Both the position numbers and the translations under genes were made by a program. From JBBITI01 sp963735055 (GTDB lineage Bacteria > Chloroflexota > Dehalococcoidia > Dehalococcoidales > UBA2162), in contig CAVTJN010000019.1 of assembly GCA_963735055.1 (NCBI GenBank), forward strand, positions 248,001-312,000: a stretch of 64,000 nt of DNA. Direction: 5' to 3'. Of this stretch, positions 10,118 to 17,520 are shown in pieces. A model generated the notes under the pieces. The model had not been told where the DNA came from and did no database searches. It saw only the letters and a program-made list of their open reading frames with translations. Within the stretch, counting starts at the first letter, position 1. The number at the start of each line of letters is the position of its first letter.

Positions 10118-11098
10118 TCAGGTTTTGTTAGTATCTTCCACAGTTATGACAATTTTTCCTTTGGCGAGTCCTTCCTCAAGATACCGGAAAGCTTCGGGAA
10201 CGTCACTTAGCGGGTAACATCTATCAATGACGGGCTTTACTTTATCGGCTTCAAAAAGCTCTTCTAAGAAATTCAAATCTTCCTTTCTATTTGGTCTCCA
10301 TGCCCCTAGACCGATCTTCTTCTTACCAGTCATCATTTTCCCAAGAAGTATGTTTAGGAACACTCGAATCATTGAACCTCCGACCATGACCACAATTCCC
10401 TCGCGAATCAAAGCACGCCTGTAATCGAAAATCCAACGCCGTACCACAATATCCAGAATCAGGTCATAATGCTGTCCATTCTTGGTAAAATCTTCCCGGT
10501 TGTAATCAATGACATGGTCGGCACCGATCAAACGCAGCATTTCCAGTTTCTCCCTACTGTCCACGCCAGTCACTTCGGCCCCAAAGTGCTTGGCGATCTG
10601 AACTGCAAACGTACCCACACTACCGCCTGCACCATTAACTAAAACCTTCTGTCCTGGCTGAATCGGTCTCTTAGCAAGAAGATTCTGCGAGGCGACGACT
10701 CCTGCTGTAGGTATGGCCGCTGCTTCCTCGAACGTCATGCTAGCCGGTTTCAACCTTAATGCGTCTTCAGGAACGCATACATACTCAGCAAAAGCGCCGG
10801 AGCCAAGCGGAAAAGATAAGTCCCCCCATATCTCATCACCAGGCTGAAACCGCTTTACCTTCCTACCAACCTCTCTGATTTGCCCCGCTATGTCAGTTCC
10901 GAGTATCTTGTGCATTGGTCTCAAAGGCGCTGCGATTCGGTTCACAAATACACCTTTCAAGATTTCTAGATCAGCCAAGTTTAGGGATGAAGCGTAGACT
11001 CTGACAAGTGCCTCATTGTCCTTGGGAACAGGTATTTCCACCTCTCTGTGCTGTAGAACCTCCGGTGGTCCGTATTTTGTGCATATAATCGCTTTCAT
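10118..11098 (-). CDS. Zinc-independent MDR-type alcohol dehydrogenase / quinone oxidoreductase-like
   Basis: 326 residues from ATG 11098 (MKAIICTKYGPPEVLQHREV), preceded by AGGGAG. The N-terminal GroES-like domain is followed by a Rossmann fold with VLVNGAGGSVGTFAVQIAKH near residue 150. The structural and catalytic zinc ligands of classical ADH are not apparent, as in the quinone oxidoreductase/NAD(P)-dependent reductase branch of the medium-chain family. It is expected to reduce an unsaturated or carbonyl substrate with NAD(P)H; the substrate is unknown. It lies 74 bases after the DUF6326 gene on the same strand and probably shares its operon in cassette 3. Confidence 0.88.
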   Translation of the reverse strand: MKAIICTKYGPPEVLQHREVEIPVPKDNEALVRVYASSLNLADLEILKGVFVNRIAAPLRPMHKILGTDIAGQIREVGRKVKRFQPGDEIWGDLSFPLGSGAFAEYVCVPEDALRLKPASMTFEEAAAIPTAGVVASQNLLAKRPIQPGQKVLVNGAGGSVGTFAVQIAKHFGAEVTGVDSREKLEMLRLIGADHVIDYNREDFTKNGQHYDLILDIVVRRWIFDYRRALIREGIVVMVGGSMIRVFLNILLGKMMTGKKKIGLGAWRPNRKEDLNFLEELFEADKVKPVIDRCYPLSDVPEAFRYLEEGLAKGKIVITVEDTNKT

Positions 11099-11171
11099 TT
11101 TGTCTCCCTGAGGAACAAAACACCTTCGCCAATCCATTCCTGGGCGAAGGTATTGTGTTTGTTAGATTCTA

Positions 11172-11579
11172 TTATGCGGGCTGACCTTCAGGGTTGCGCC
11201 ATCTCCAGGCGTACCAGATGATGAACAAAGTACAGGCAATTTCTATAGAGGCAAAAAATATGTAGAAAGGAAGTGGTGTGCCAAGCAATGTCCAGCCAAC
11301 AACCGCAGTATGTATTATTCCGGAGACAATGTTTGCCCAGCGATTTGCTCCGTACTTCAATACGCGGGACAGGAGAACCATAGCAATCGCGGTCTCCATC
11401 AATATTGCGAATCCAAACACAGCCCCTTGAGTCATTGTCATCGTTCCCGATTGAGCCTCAGGATCAAAGAATGATGTAAAAATATCCGCATAAATGTAGT
11501 TTAGCGTAGCAAATATCCATAGTGTTGATAGGATTACTTTCTTGTCTTTCATTACGGCGGTCATTTTCCTAGTGTTCAT
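11172..11579 (-). CDS. DUF6326 family membrane protein
   Basis: 135 residues with four hydrophobic segments. The N-terminal LSTLWIFATLNYIYADIFT matches the pattern of DUF6326 proteins. A ggagagggaaa ribosome site lies upstream of the ATG. The ATG region MNTRKMTAVMKDKK offers a second in-frame ATG at residue 10. Function unknown. It occupies the position held by DUF4386 genes in cassette 1, so both cassettes carry small multi-helix membrane proteins next to the regulator pair. Confidence 0.75.
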   Translation of the reverse strand: MNTRKMTAVMKDKKVILSTLWIFATLNYIYADIFTSFFDPEAQSGTMTMTQGAVFGFAILMETAIAMVLLSRVLKYGANRWANIVSGIIHTAVVGWTLLGTPLPFYIFFASIEIACTLFIIWYAWRWRNPEGQPA

Positions 11580-11727
11580 TTTCCCTCTCCTTTATTAACG
11601 ATATCGATCAGTTTCATTGAATTGGACTTGAATAAGATTGTGGTCGCCACCCTGTTACTAAGGGCTGAATCGGGCTAGAAATGCGATCAAGGGCAAACCT
11701 CCTTTCCAAGTAGCCTATGTCCAGTTG

Positions 11728-11997
11728 CTATTTGATCTCTGGCTGATCCGCCTGGATTGTCTCGAGATGACTGACCGAGACCAATGGCATGCCTAAATCA
11801 CGTACCTTTTTCAGCAATCCATGCAACGCGGCCTGATCGACCACCGGGCCGGTTAAAAGCGTATCGCCGTTGTCTTCCAGAGTGATGGTCAAACCACCAA
11901 ACCAGTCCGTCCATTGAGAGCCCAGATGGCCCTTGAGCCTGATCTGATAGACAACGGGTTGACTTGGATCAGTTCTTGGTTCGAGTCCGTCTGACAT
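11728..11997 (-). CDS. Small partner protein of MalT-like regulator
   Basis: 89 residues, highly similar to the product of 1046-1318: VYQIRLKGHLGSQWTDWF, GDTLLTGPVVDQAALHG and LLKKVRDLGMPLVSV. It has no signal or membrane segment. It lies downstream of the regulator at 12214-14889 in the same direction, separated by about 216 bases that contain the conserved element at 12061-12116. Function unknown; the repeated linkage is the main evidence that it is a real gene. Confidence 0.85.
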   Translation of the reverse strand: MSDGLEPRTDPSQPVVYQIRLKGHLGSQWTDWFGGLTITLEDNGDTLLTGPVVDQAALHGLLKKVRDLGMPLVSVSHLETIQADQPEIK

Positions 11998-12060
11998 CGC
12001 CCTGTACCTCTAGTGGCCGTTCATTACAATCCGTGCCACTTGCTTGATGTACAAGTAGGA

Positions 12061-12116
12061 TATCTGCAATACGGTATTAGCGTATAGAAACTAAAGTGTT
12101 GTTTGGGGGTATTGTT
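12061..12116 (-). promoter_or_regulatory. Conserved element upstream of cassette-3 partner gene
   Basis: Read on the minus strand it contains ACCCCCAAACAACAC and ends TGCAGATA. It matches 45 of 56 bases of 924-980 at nearly the same distance from the partner-gene start. Likely a promoter or regulator site shared by cassettes 1 and 3. Confidence 0.55.
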
Positions 12117-12213
12117 TTGGGGTTGCTGGAGGGTCGAAGCCCTAAGGCTTTGCCTTTATCAACCGCCTGCGTGCAGTTCTTGGTGCCGGGTTTGCGAGCA
12201 ACCGAAGGTTCTG

Positions 12214-14889
12214 CTACAACAGACCCAGCTCGCGGGCGCGAGCCACAGCTTCGGTGCGTCTTTGAATCTGCAGTTTGCCAAAGATCTTATGATTATGCCC
12301 CTTAACCGTATTCAAGGCCAGAAAAAGCCGCTCGCTAATCTGTCGGTTCGAAAGTCCCTGAGCGACCAACCGCAGCACTTCCAGCTCGCGCTCGCTCAAT
12401 AGCTCACCCATTTCTGTTTTTGGATTCTTGATTGTTGATTGGTTGTTAACGGGTGGCGCAAAAGCTGCCAAGAGCTTGTCCGCATAACCGCTCAAAGGAT
12501 AGTCTCGATTGCGCAAAAGTTGTTCAGTCAACAATCGCATCGGTTCGCCTTCATCCACAAAGATGCGAACGTAGTCTTCCGGCTCGGCCATGGATAGGGC
12601 ACGTTTGAGCGCGGCGAGAGCCTGGTGGCGATTGCCCTGCGCCTCGTGGGCCAGGGCCTGCACCAACAGGATGTCGAGCGCGCTGCCCCAGCGCTTTTGC
12701 GCTTCGGCGGCCTGCAAAAGGCGTGCGAGCAGGGCGTTGACCAGCGGGTTGGCGATTTCCAGCCGGGCCAGGGTGAGGTGCTCGAACTCATGCAAGTAGC
12801 TGACTTCATCTGCCAGCGAAAGCCCGCGTTCTGCCGCCCACGCCCGGGCCTTATCGGGCCGCCCCTGTTTGAGATGGATGCGCGCTTTCAGGGCCGCAAT
12901 GGGGCGCAGGTCAGGCACGAGGGTTCGGATATAGACTAATCTGGCCTCGTCGAGTAGCGCCAGGGCGGTTTCCAGATCGCCTGCGGCCTCTTTCAGTTGG
13001 GCCTGGGCCACATGCCAGCGGTACCGCCAATCCACCAGGGTGGTTTGCACACCCAATTCGGCGGCCCGTTTCAAGTGATGAGCGGCGAGGTTGTCATCTC
13101 CTCGCTGACGGTAGATCATGGACAAGCCGAGATGATGGTGGGCAGTGATGTGTTCGGCCTCCGGGCCGTGTTGGGCGGCCAGTTGTAGGGCATCCTGATA
13201 AGCCCGCTCGGCCTCGCTCAGGCGCCCCAGGCCCACCAGCAGGTCGGCTAGAGCAAAGGCGCTGGCAACCACGAAGACGTGATTGCCCACCTGGGTCATG
13301 CTCTCTACCCCATTACCAATCCCCAGGATGGCCGACTCGAGGTTGCCGCTGGCCCAGTTGGTGACCTCCAGTAACATGATGGCCTGGGCGCGCCGGACGA
13401 AGTCATCTTGGGGGATGATTTGGAGCGCCAGTTCGGCATATTTCACCGTTGCGGCGAGATTACCCTGCACCTGGGCGTTGTAGGCGCGGGCCAAAGCGAT
13501 CATCGCCGGCAAGGGCTTAAGGAGCGCTTCATTCGCTACGTCCGAGCCATCAAGACATCGTTCAGCGTCCTGCAGGCGCAACTCGCTGGCCTCGAGTTCC
13601 CCCGCATCAGTGAGTGCGCGACCAAGCAAGGTGCAAAGCACCGGGCGGACGCGAATGACCTCCTCTGGCAGCTTCTTCACCCAACCCAGCCAGGCGGCCA
13701 TCTGGAAACTCTCATTCATCCGCTGCCAGGCTGCTTCAGCCAACCCCGCCGCCCGGACAAAATCCTCGGCCGCGATGGCGTAGCGAAACGCCGCGCCCAG
13801 GTCGGCGTTCTCTTCATGCCACTGGCTGGCGCGCAGGTTGAATTCGGCGAATTCTTTGGGTCTTCCCAGACGCTGCCGCAACAATTCAGCAAAGAGACGG
13901 TGATAGCGGTACCAACGCCGCTCGTTGTCCAGGGGGACGATGAACAGGTTGGCGTGTTCGAGATATTCCAGGGTTTCCTGCCCGGAAACAGAAGGTGAAC
14001 CCAATACAGAGTCACACAGCGGACCGCACATGCGGTCGAGGATGGAAGTCCGTAGCAGGAAAGTCTGAACGCTTTCAGGCTGCTGATGCAGGACTTCTTC
14101 AATCAGGTAGTCCACCACGAAATGGTGGCTGCCGGTGAAAGATTTGATGAAACTGGTGGTATCTTGATGTCCCTGCATTGAGATCGCGGCCAATTGCAGG
14201 CCCGCGATCCAGCCTTCGGTGCGTGTCTCCAATGCGGCAATGTCTTCCGCTGATAAGTTCAGGTCCATCACCCTATTAAGAAACTCGGCTGCTTCAGCGG
14301 GTGTAAAACGCAAATCGGCGGCGCGCAGTTCAATCAATTGGCCACGGACGCGTAAGCTGGCCAATGGCAAAGGAGGATCCTCGCGAGTGGCGATGACCAG
14401 ATGCAGTTGGGGCGGTAGATGCTCAATTAGAAAGGTGAGGGCACGTTCGGCCAGTTTGGAGTCAATCACGTGGTAATCGTCGAGGACGAGGATGAAATTG
14501 TCCGGGATGGTGCTGATTTCATTGAGCAAGGTTGTCAACAGCAATTCGATGGGTGGCGGCTGAGATTGGGTCGCGTGGAGAATACCCAATACCCCTTCTC
14601 CAATCCTCGGCATGACCGTCTGTAGAGCCGCGACGAGATAAGCCAGAAAACGGGCGGGGTCATTATCGCCCTCGTCGAGCGACAGCCAGGCGACTGGTCG
14701 CCTGCAACCGGCGACCCATTCACTGACCATGGTGGTTTTCCCAAAGCCGGCGGGGGCGGAGACTAGCGTAAGGCGGCAAGTCAGGATCGCCTGCAGCCGT
14801 TCCATGAGGCGAGGTCGCTGCACCAGCCCGGGCTTGGCCGGCGGAACGAAGAGCTTGGTCGCCAGTAGTGTCGTTGCCGCTTCAGCCAA
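12214..14889 (-). CDS. MalT-like LuxR-family transcriptional regulator (full length)
   Basis: 891 residues from TTG 14889 with GGAGGG upstream; the start LLATKLFVPPAKPGLVQRPR is typical of the family. Order: STAND/NB-ARC-like ATPase with Walker A APAGFGKTT (about residue 48) and LVLDDYH (about 140), a winged-helix region, long TPR-like repeats (about 420-800), a DYVRIFVDEG segment, and a C-terminal GerE HTH (LSERELEVLRLVAQGLSNRQ) ending ARARELGLL. It is expected to act as a ligand- and ATP-controlled activator of nearby genes. This is the only intact one of three such regulators here. Its HTH is nearly identical to that of the partial gene at the left edge, which suggests overlapping targets. 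Confidence 0.93.
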   Translation of the reverse strand: MAEAATTLLATKLFVPPAKPGLVQRPRLMERLQAILTCRLTLVSAPAGFGKTTMVSEWVAGCRRPVAWLSLDEGDNDPARFLAYLVAALQTVMPRIGEGVLGILHATQSQPPPIELLLTTLLNEISTIPDNFILVLDDYHVIDSKLAERALTFLIEHLPPQLHLVIATREDPPLPLASLRVRGQLIELRAADLRFTPAEAAEFLNRVMDLNLSAEDIAALETRTEGWIAGLQLAAISMQGHQDTTSFIKSFTGSHHFVVDYLIEEVLHQQPESVQTFLLRTSILDRMCGPLCDSVLGSPSVSGQETLEYLEHANLFIVPLDNERRWYRYHRLFAELLRQRLGRPKEFAEFNLRASQWHEENADLGAAFRYAIAAEDFVRAAGLAEAAWQRMNESFQMAAWLGWVKKLPEEVIRVRPVLCTLLGRALTDAGELEASELRLQDAERCLDGSDVANEALLKPLPAMIALARAYNAQVQGNLAATVKYAELALQIIPQDDFVRRAQAIMLLEVTNWASGNLESAILGIGNGVESMTQVGNHVFVVASAFALADLLVGLGRLSEAERAYQDALQLAAQHGPEAEHITAHHHLGLSMIYRQRGDDNLAAHHLKRAAELGVQTTLVDWRYRWHVAQAQLKEAAGDLETALALLDEARLVYIRTLVPDLRPIAALKARIHLKQGRPDKARAWAAERGLSLADEVSYLHEFEHLTLARLEIANPLVNALLARLLQAAEAQKRWGSALDILLVQALAHEAQGNRHQALAALKRALSMAEPEDYVRIFVDEGEPMRLLTEQLLRNRDYPLSGYADKLLAAFAPPVNNQSTIKNPKTEMGELLSERELEVLRLVAQGLSNRQISERLFLALNTVKGHNHKIFGKLQIQRRTEAVARARELGLL

Positions 14890-14927
14890 AGATCCCTCCG
14901 GGGTGCGAAGTCGTCGAAAACGAGGCT

Positions 14928-14933
14928 ATTGTA
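14928..14933 (-). promoter_or_regulatory. TACAAT -10 box of regulator 3
   Basis: TACAAT on the minus strand, about 39 bases before the TTG start and upstream of the GGAGGG ribosome site. No good -35 was identified, consistent with an activated promoter. Confidence 0.4.
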
Positions 14934-15122
14934 ACACGAAATAGCATGCCTTCTTCATAAACAGAGTTGGAGCGACGCCATGTTCTAAATCGGCGCTTCA
15001 GTGTCCCGGGGGACAGGTTCTTCTACCTCTTTGAGCTGAAGAACCTCCTGGCCTGCAGCGGAGTTTCGAAGGCTCGGTCAGGTGTTTCCGGAGGGCGGTG
15101 AAACGCCAAGAGACCTACAAAG

Positions 15123-15431
15123 ATGCTGCAAAGAAATGCTAGAGCATTGCTTTACTTTTGCAAGTGGCCCACCATCGTGGACTCAAACTCATGGCGCATC
15201 CTCGTAGAGTCCGCGGCCAATCCTGACCTGAAATGGCCGGCGCATTGGCTCCGCCGACAAGGTTCCCATAGCGGGAACGACTATGCTAGCGTCCTTAAGA
15301 ACGCTAGAATGGTCTTCAACATCTGCGGCAACAGGTACCGGCTCGTGGTTAAGATCAACCATCGGGCGCAGATAATACGCGAATATCATTTTGACGCCGT
15401 GCAGAGCCGGCAAGCTGCCCGGCGCAAATAA
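15123..15431 (+). pseudogene. HigB-like toxin remnant
   Basis: A frame whose middle part reads NARMVFNICGNRYRLVVKIN followed by HRAQII. This matches the core of HigB/RelE-like toxins of the HigB_toxin family (VVFNIxGNKYRLxVxINY..QIV). The usual C-terminal (V)YIRFxGTHxEYD is absent and the N-terminal part matches poorly. No HigA antitoxin follows; rmuC comes next. It is probably a decayed toxin gene. If translated, the conserved core may still fold, but toxicity is doubtful. Confidence 0.5.
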
Positions 15432-15445
15432 GGAGGCGCCCCACC

Positions 15446-16606
15446 ATGAATTACCTGCTAATCTTCATCCTCGGCCTGGCTTGCGGGGGGGCCGTCGTGT
15501 TTCTGCTGAACCGGCTCAGCAGGAAGGATGTCGAAAAGACCTTTGCCGCCCTCTCGTTCGATGCCCTCTCCAGGAATTCCCAGGAGTTTCTGAGACTCGC
15601 AAATGAGACCCTGTCAAAACAGTCTCAGTCGGGTGCCGGGGAGCTCGAGGGCAAGCGACAACTCATCGACAAGACTGTCGAAGACATGAAAGTGAACCTC
15701 AAGAACGTGGAGCAACTGATCACCGACTTCGAGAAGGACAGGACCAGGAAGTACGAGGCGCTCTCCAACCAGTTGAGAACCACCGCCGAAGCAACCAGCA
15801 AGCTCCAGGACACCACGGGCCACCTGCAGACCGCGCTGGCGAGCACCAGTGCCCGGGGACGCTGGGGCGAAAGGATGGCCGAAGACGTCCTCCGGCTCGC
15901 CGGGTTCGCCGAGAACTTGAACTACGTCAAGCAGACGGCCCTGGAGACTACCACCTCAAGGCCTGATTACACGTTCTTACTTCCGCAGCACCTCAAGGTC
16001 AACATGGACGTTAAGTTCCCGCTCGACAACTACATGAAGTACCAGGCTGAGGAGTCCGAGGGTCTGAGAGATGGCTACAAGGCCCAGTTCCTGAGGGACG
16101 TGCGACAGCGAATCAAAGAGGTGACGACGCGCGAGTACATCTGTCCCGAAGACCGGACGGTGGACTACGTACTGGTCTTTATTCCCAATGAGCAGGTGTA
16201 CTGCTTCATCAACGACAATGACCGCAACCTGATCGATGACGCGCTGAAGACGAAAGTGATCCTGTGCTCGCCGGTGACATTGTATGCCATCCTGGCGATA
16301 ATCCGGCAGGCGGTTGACAACTTCAGCCTCGAGAATACGGCTTCAGAGATCATCGGGCTTATGGGCTCCTTTGGCAAACAGTGGTTGGCGTTCAGGACAC
16401 AAATGGACAAAATGGGCAGCCGCATCGATGACGCCCAGAAGGAATACCAGAGACTGGTCGCCGTCCGGTCCAACCAGTTGGACCGGGTGCTGACGCGGAT
16501 CGAGAACCTGAGGAAACACAAAGGCATCGCGGTGGCTCCGCCGGATGACGTCCTGCCGCCTGTCGAAGACCCGGAAAAGACCGAAGGGAGCGCCGAGCCG
16601 GAGTAG
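15446..16606 (+). CDS. rmuC: DNA recombination protein RmuC
   Basis: 386 residues. Residues 3-20 form a membrane anchor, about 40-130 a coiled coil, and the rest the RmuC nuclease-like domain. Recognisable motifs are ARGRWGERMAEDVLRLAGF, FLLPQHLKVNMDVKFPLDNY, CPEDRTVDYVLVFIPNEQVY and the late GLMGSFGKQWLAFRTQMDKM. AAGGAGGCG precedes the ATG. RmuC limits inversions and rearrangements at short inverted repeats; its catalytic role is predicted from its restriction-endonuclease-like fold. The C-terminal 30 residues are a Pro/Glu-rich tail. No operon partner is evident. Confidence 0.93.
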   Translation: MNYLLIFILGLACGGAVVFLLNRLSRKDVEKTFAALSFDALSRNSQEFLRLANETLSKQSQSGAGELEGKRQLIDKTVEDMKVNLKNVEQLITDFEKDRTRKYEALSNQLRTTAEATSKLQDTTGHLQTALASTSARGRWGERMAEDVLRLAGFAENLNYVKQTALETTTSRPDYTFLLPQHLKVNMDVKFPLDNYMKYQAEESEGLRDGYKAQFLRDVRQRIKEVTTREYICPEDRTVDYVLVFIPNEQVYCFINDNDRNLIDDALKTKVILCSPVTLYAILAIIRQAVDNFSLENTASEIIGLMGSFGKQWLAFRTQMDKMGSRIDDAQKEYQRLVAVRSNQLDRVLTRIENLRKHKGIAVAPPDDVLPPVEDPEKTEGSAEPE

Positions 16607-16692
16607 GGGAGAGTCCGCGGCTACCACGAACAAGCGGGCGGGAACGAGCAAGAAGAACGAGGCAACGACAGGTAAGAAGTGAAACGTAAGAT

Positions 16693-16968
16693 TCACCGGC
16701 TGGAGATAACGCCGTATTGGACCAACCGGCAGACGGCGTCCAAAGTCACGCGCCCTCGCCATTCACAAACCGAAGCGGCGCCCGGAGCTTTCCAGGCTAT
16801 GGGCCAACCGCCGTCTTCCTGTTGCAGGCTCTTGAGATGTTCGAGGTGGCCCTCGATCTGGGCATGAGTGAAGATCCTGCGGAACATCGAGTCCGGTCGA
16901 GGCGCGAAATGCAACCGTGTCAGCCCGTACCTGTCCAGCGGCGGCTCCGGGATGAAATAGTAGCGCAA
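16693..16968 (-). pseudogene. C-terminal remnant of a prenyltransferase/squalene-cyclase-like repeat protein
   Basis: The translated piece reads FAPRPDSMFRRIF, then LKSLQQEDGGWPIAWKAPG, then CEWRGRVTLDAVCRLVQYGV. This resembles the final alpha-barrel repeat of bacterial prenyltransferase/squalene-oxidase-repeat proteins (QQxDGGWPIxWxPP...EWRGxxTLxALxxLxxYG). A TAA lies directly upstream in frame, and no N-terminal repeats are found in neighbouring frames. Only the last domain remains, so the gene is truncated. It lies convergent to rmuC in the 550-base interval before the MoaD gene; the rest of that interval shows no gene. Confidence 0.5.
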
Positions 16969-17155
16969 TTATGGCGCGGACCAGGAATCCAAAGCAAGGG
17001 ATACACGGATACTGCAACGCTATTTGACACGGAAAGACTGGTTGTCATGTGTCGCGTCCGCCCGCAGGATGATACCCGGAACTCCCTGGGGTTGGGATAC
17101 CGTAGGAGTGTCTCTCGATTTGAAAGGTTCCTTCCTTGACGCTACAATCCACGTC

Positions 17156-17458
17156 ATGGTCCACGTGCGGATAAGGTTACCATCGCACATTGCCAAAATG
17201 CTTGGTGTGGAGACTACCGGCTGGCTTGAGCTGGATAGGGAGATCGAAGAGGGGACTACCGTACGCGAACTACTGTCAATTCTCGTCCTCACCCGCCCGG
17301 GCTTTCGCGAGTCGGTCTTCAATCCGGATGTGGGTCTGGTCAACGAGCAAACTAACGTCGTGCTCAACGAGGAGTTGTTGACGTTCGCTGAGATATCGGA
17401 GACCAAGCTGGCAAATAACGATACGGTGGCTCTTCAGCCAATATATTCCGGTGGGTGA
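17156..17458 (+). CDS. MoaD/ThiS-family ubiquitin-like sulfur carrier
   Basis: 100 residues from ATG 17156 (MVHVRIRLPSHIAKMLG). The frame extends upstream, but earlier starts are not conserved. It ends with the diagnostic di-glycine, QPIYSGG, preceded by LANNDTVAL, as in MoaD/ThiS proteins whose C-terminal glycine is thiocarboxylated. It lies 62 bases before the aldehyde:ferredoxin oxidoreductase gene, a common pairing, so it most likely supplies sulfur for the pyranopterin of that tungsten or molybdenum enzyme. Confidence 0.85.
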   Translation: MVHVRIRLPSHIAKMLGVETTGWLELDREIEEGTTVRELLSILVLTRPGFRESVFNPDVGLVNEQTNVVLNEELLTFAEISETKLANNDTVALQPIYSGG

Positions 17459-17520
17459 AGTATCCGGCAATAGGGTGCCATTTTCATCTTGATCGGAAAT
17501 GAACCAGGAGGAGTTGGGTC

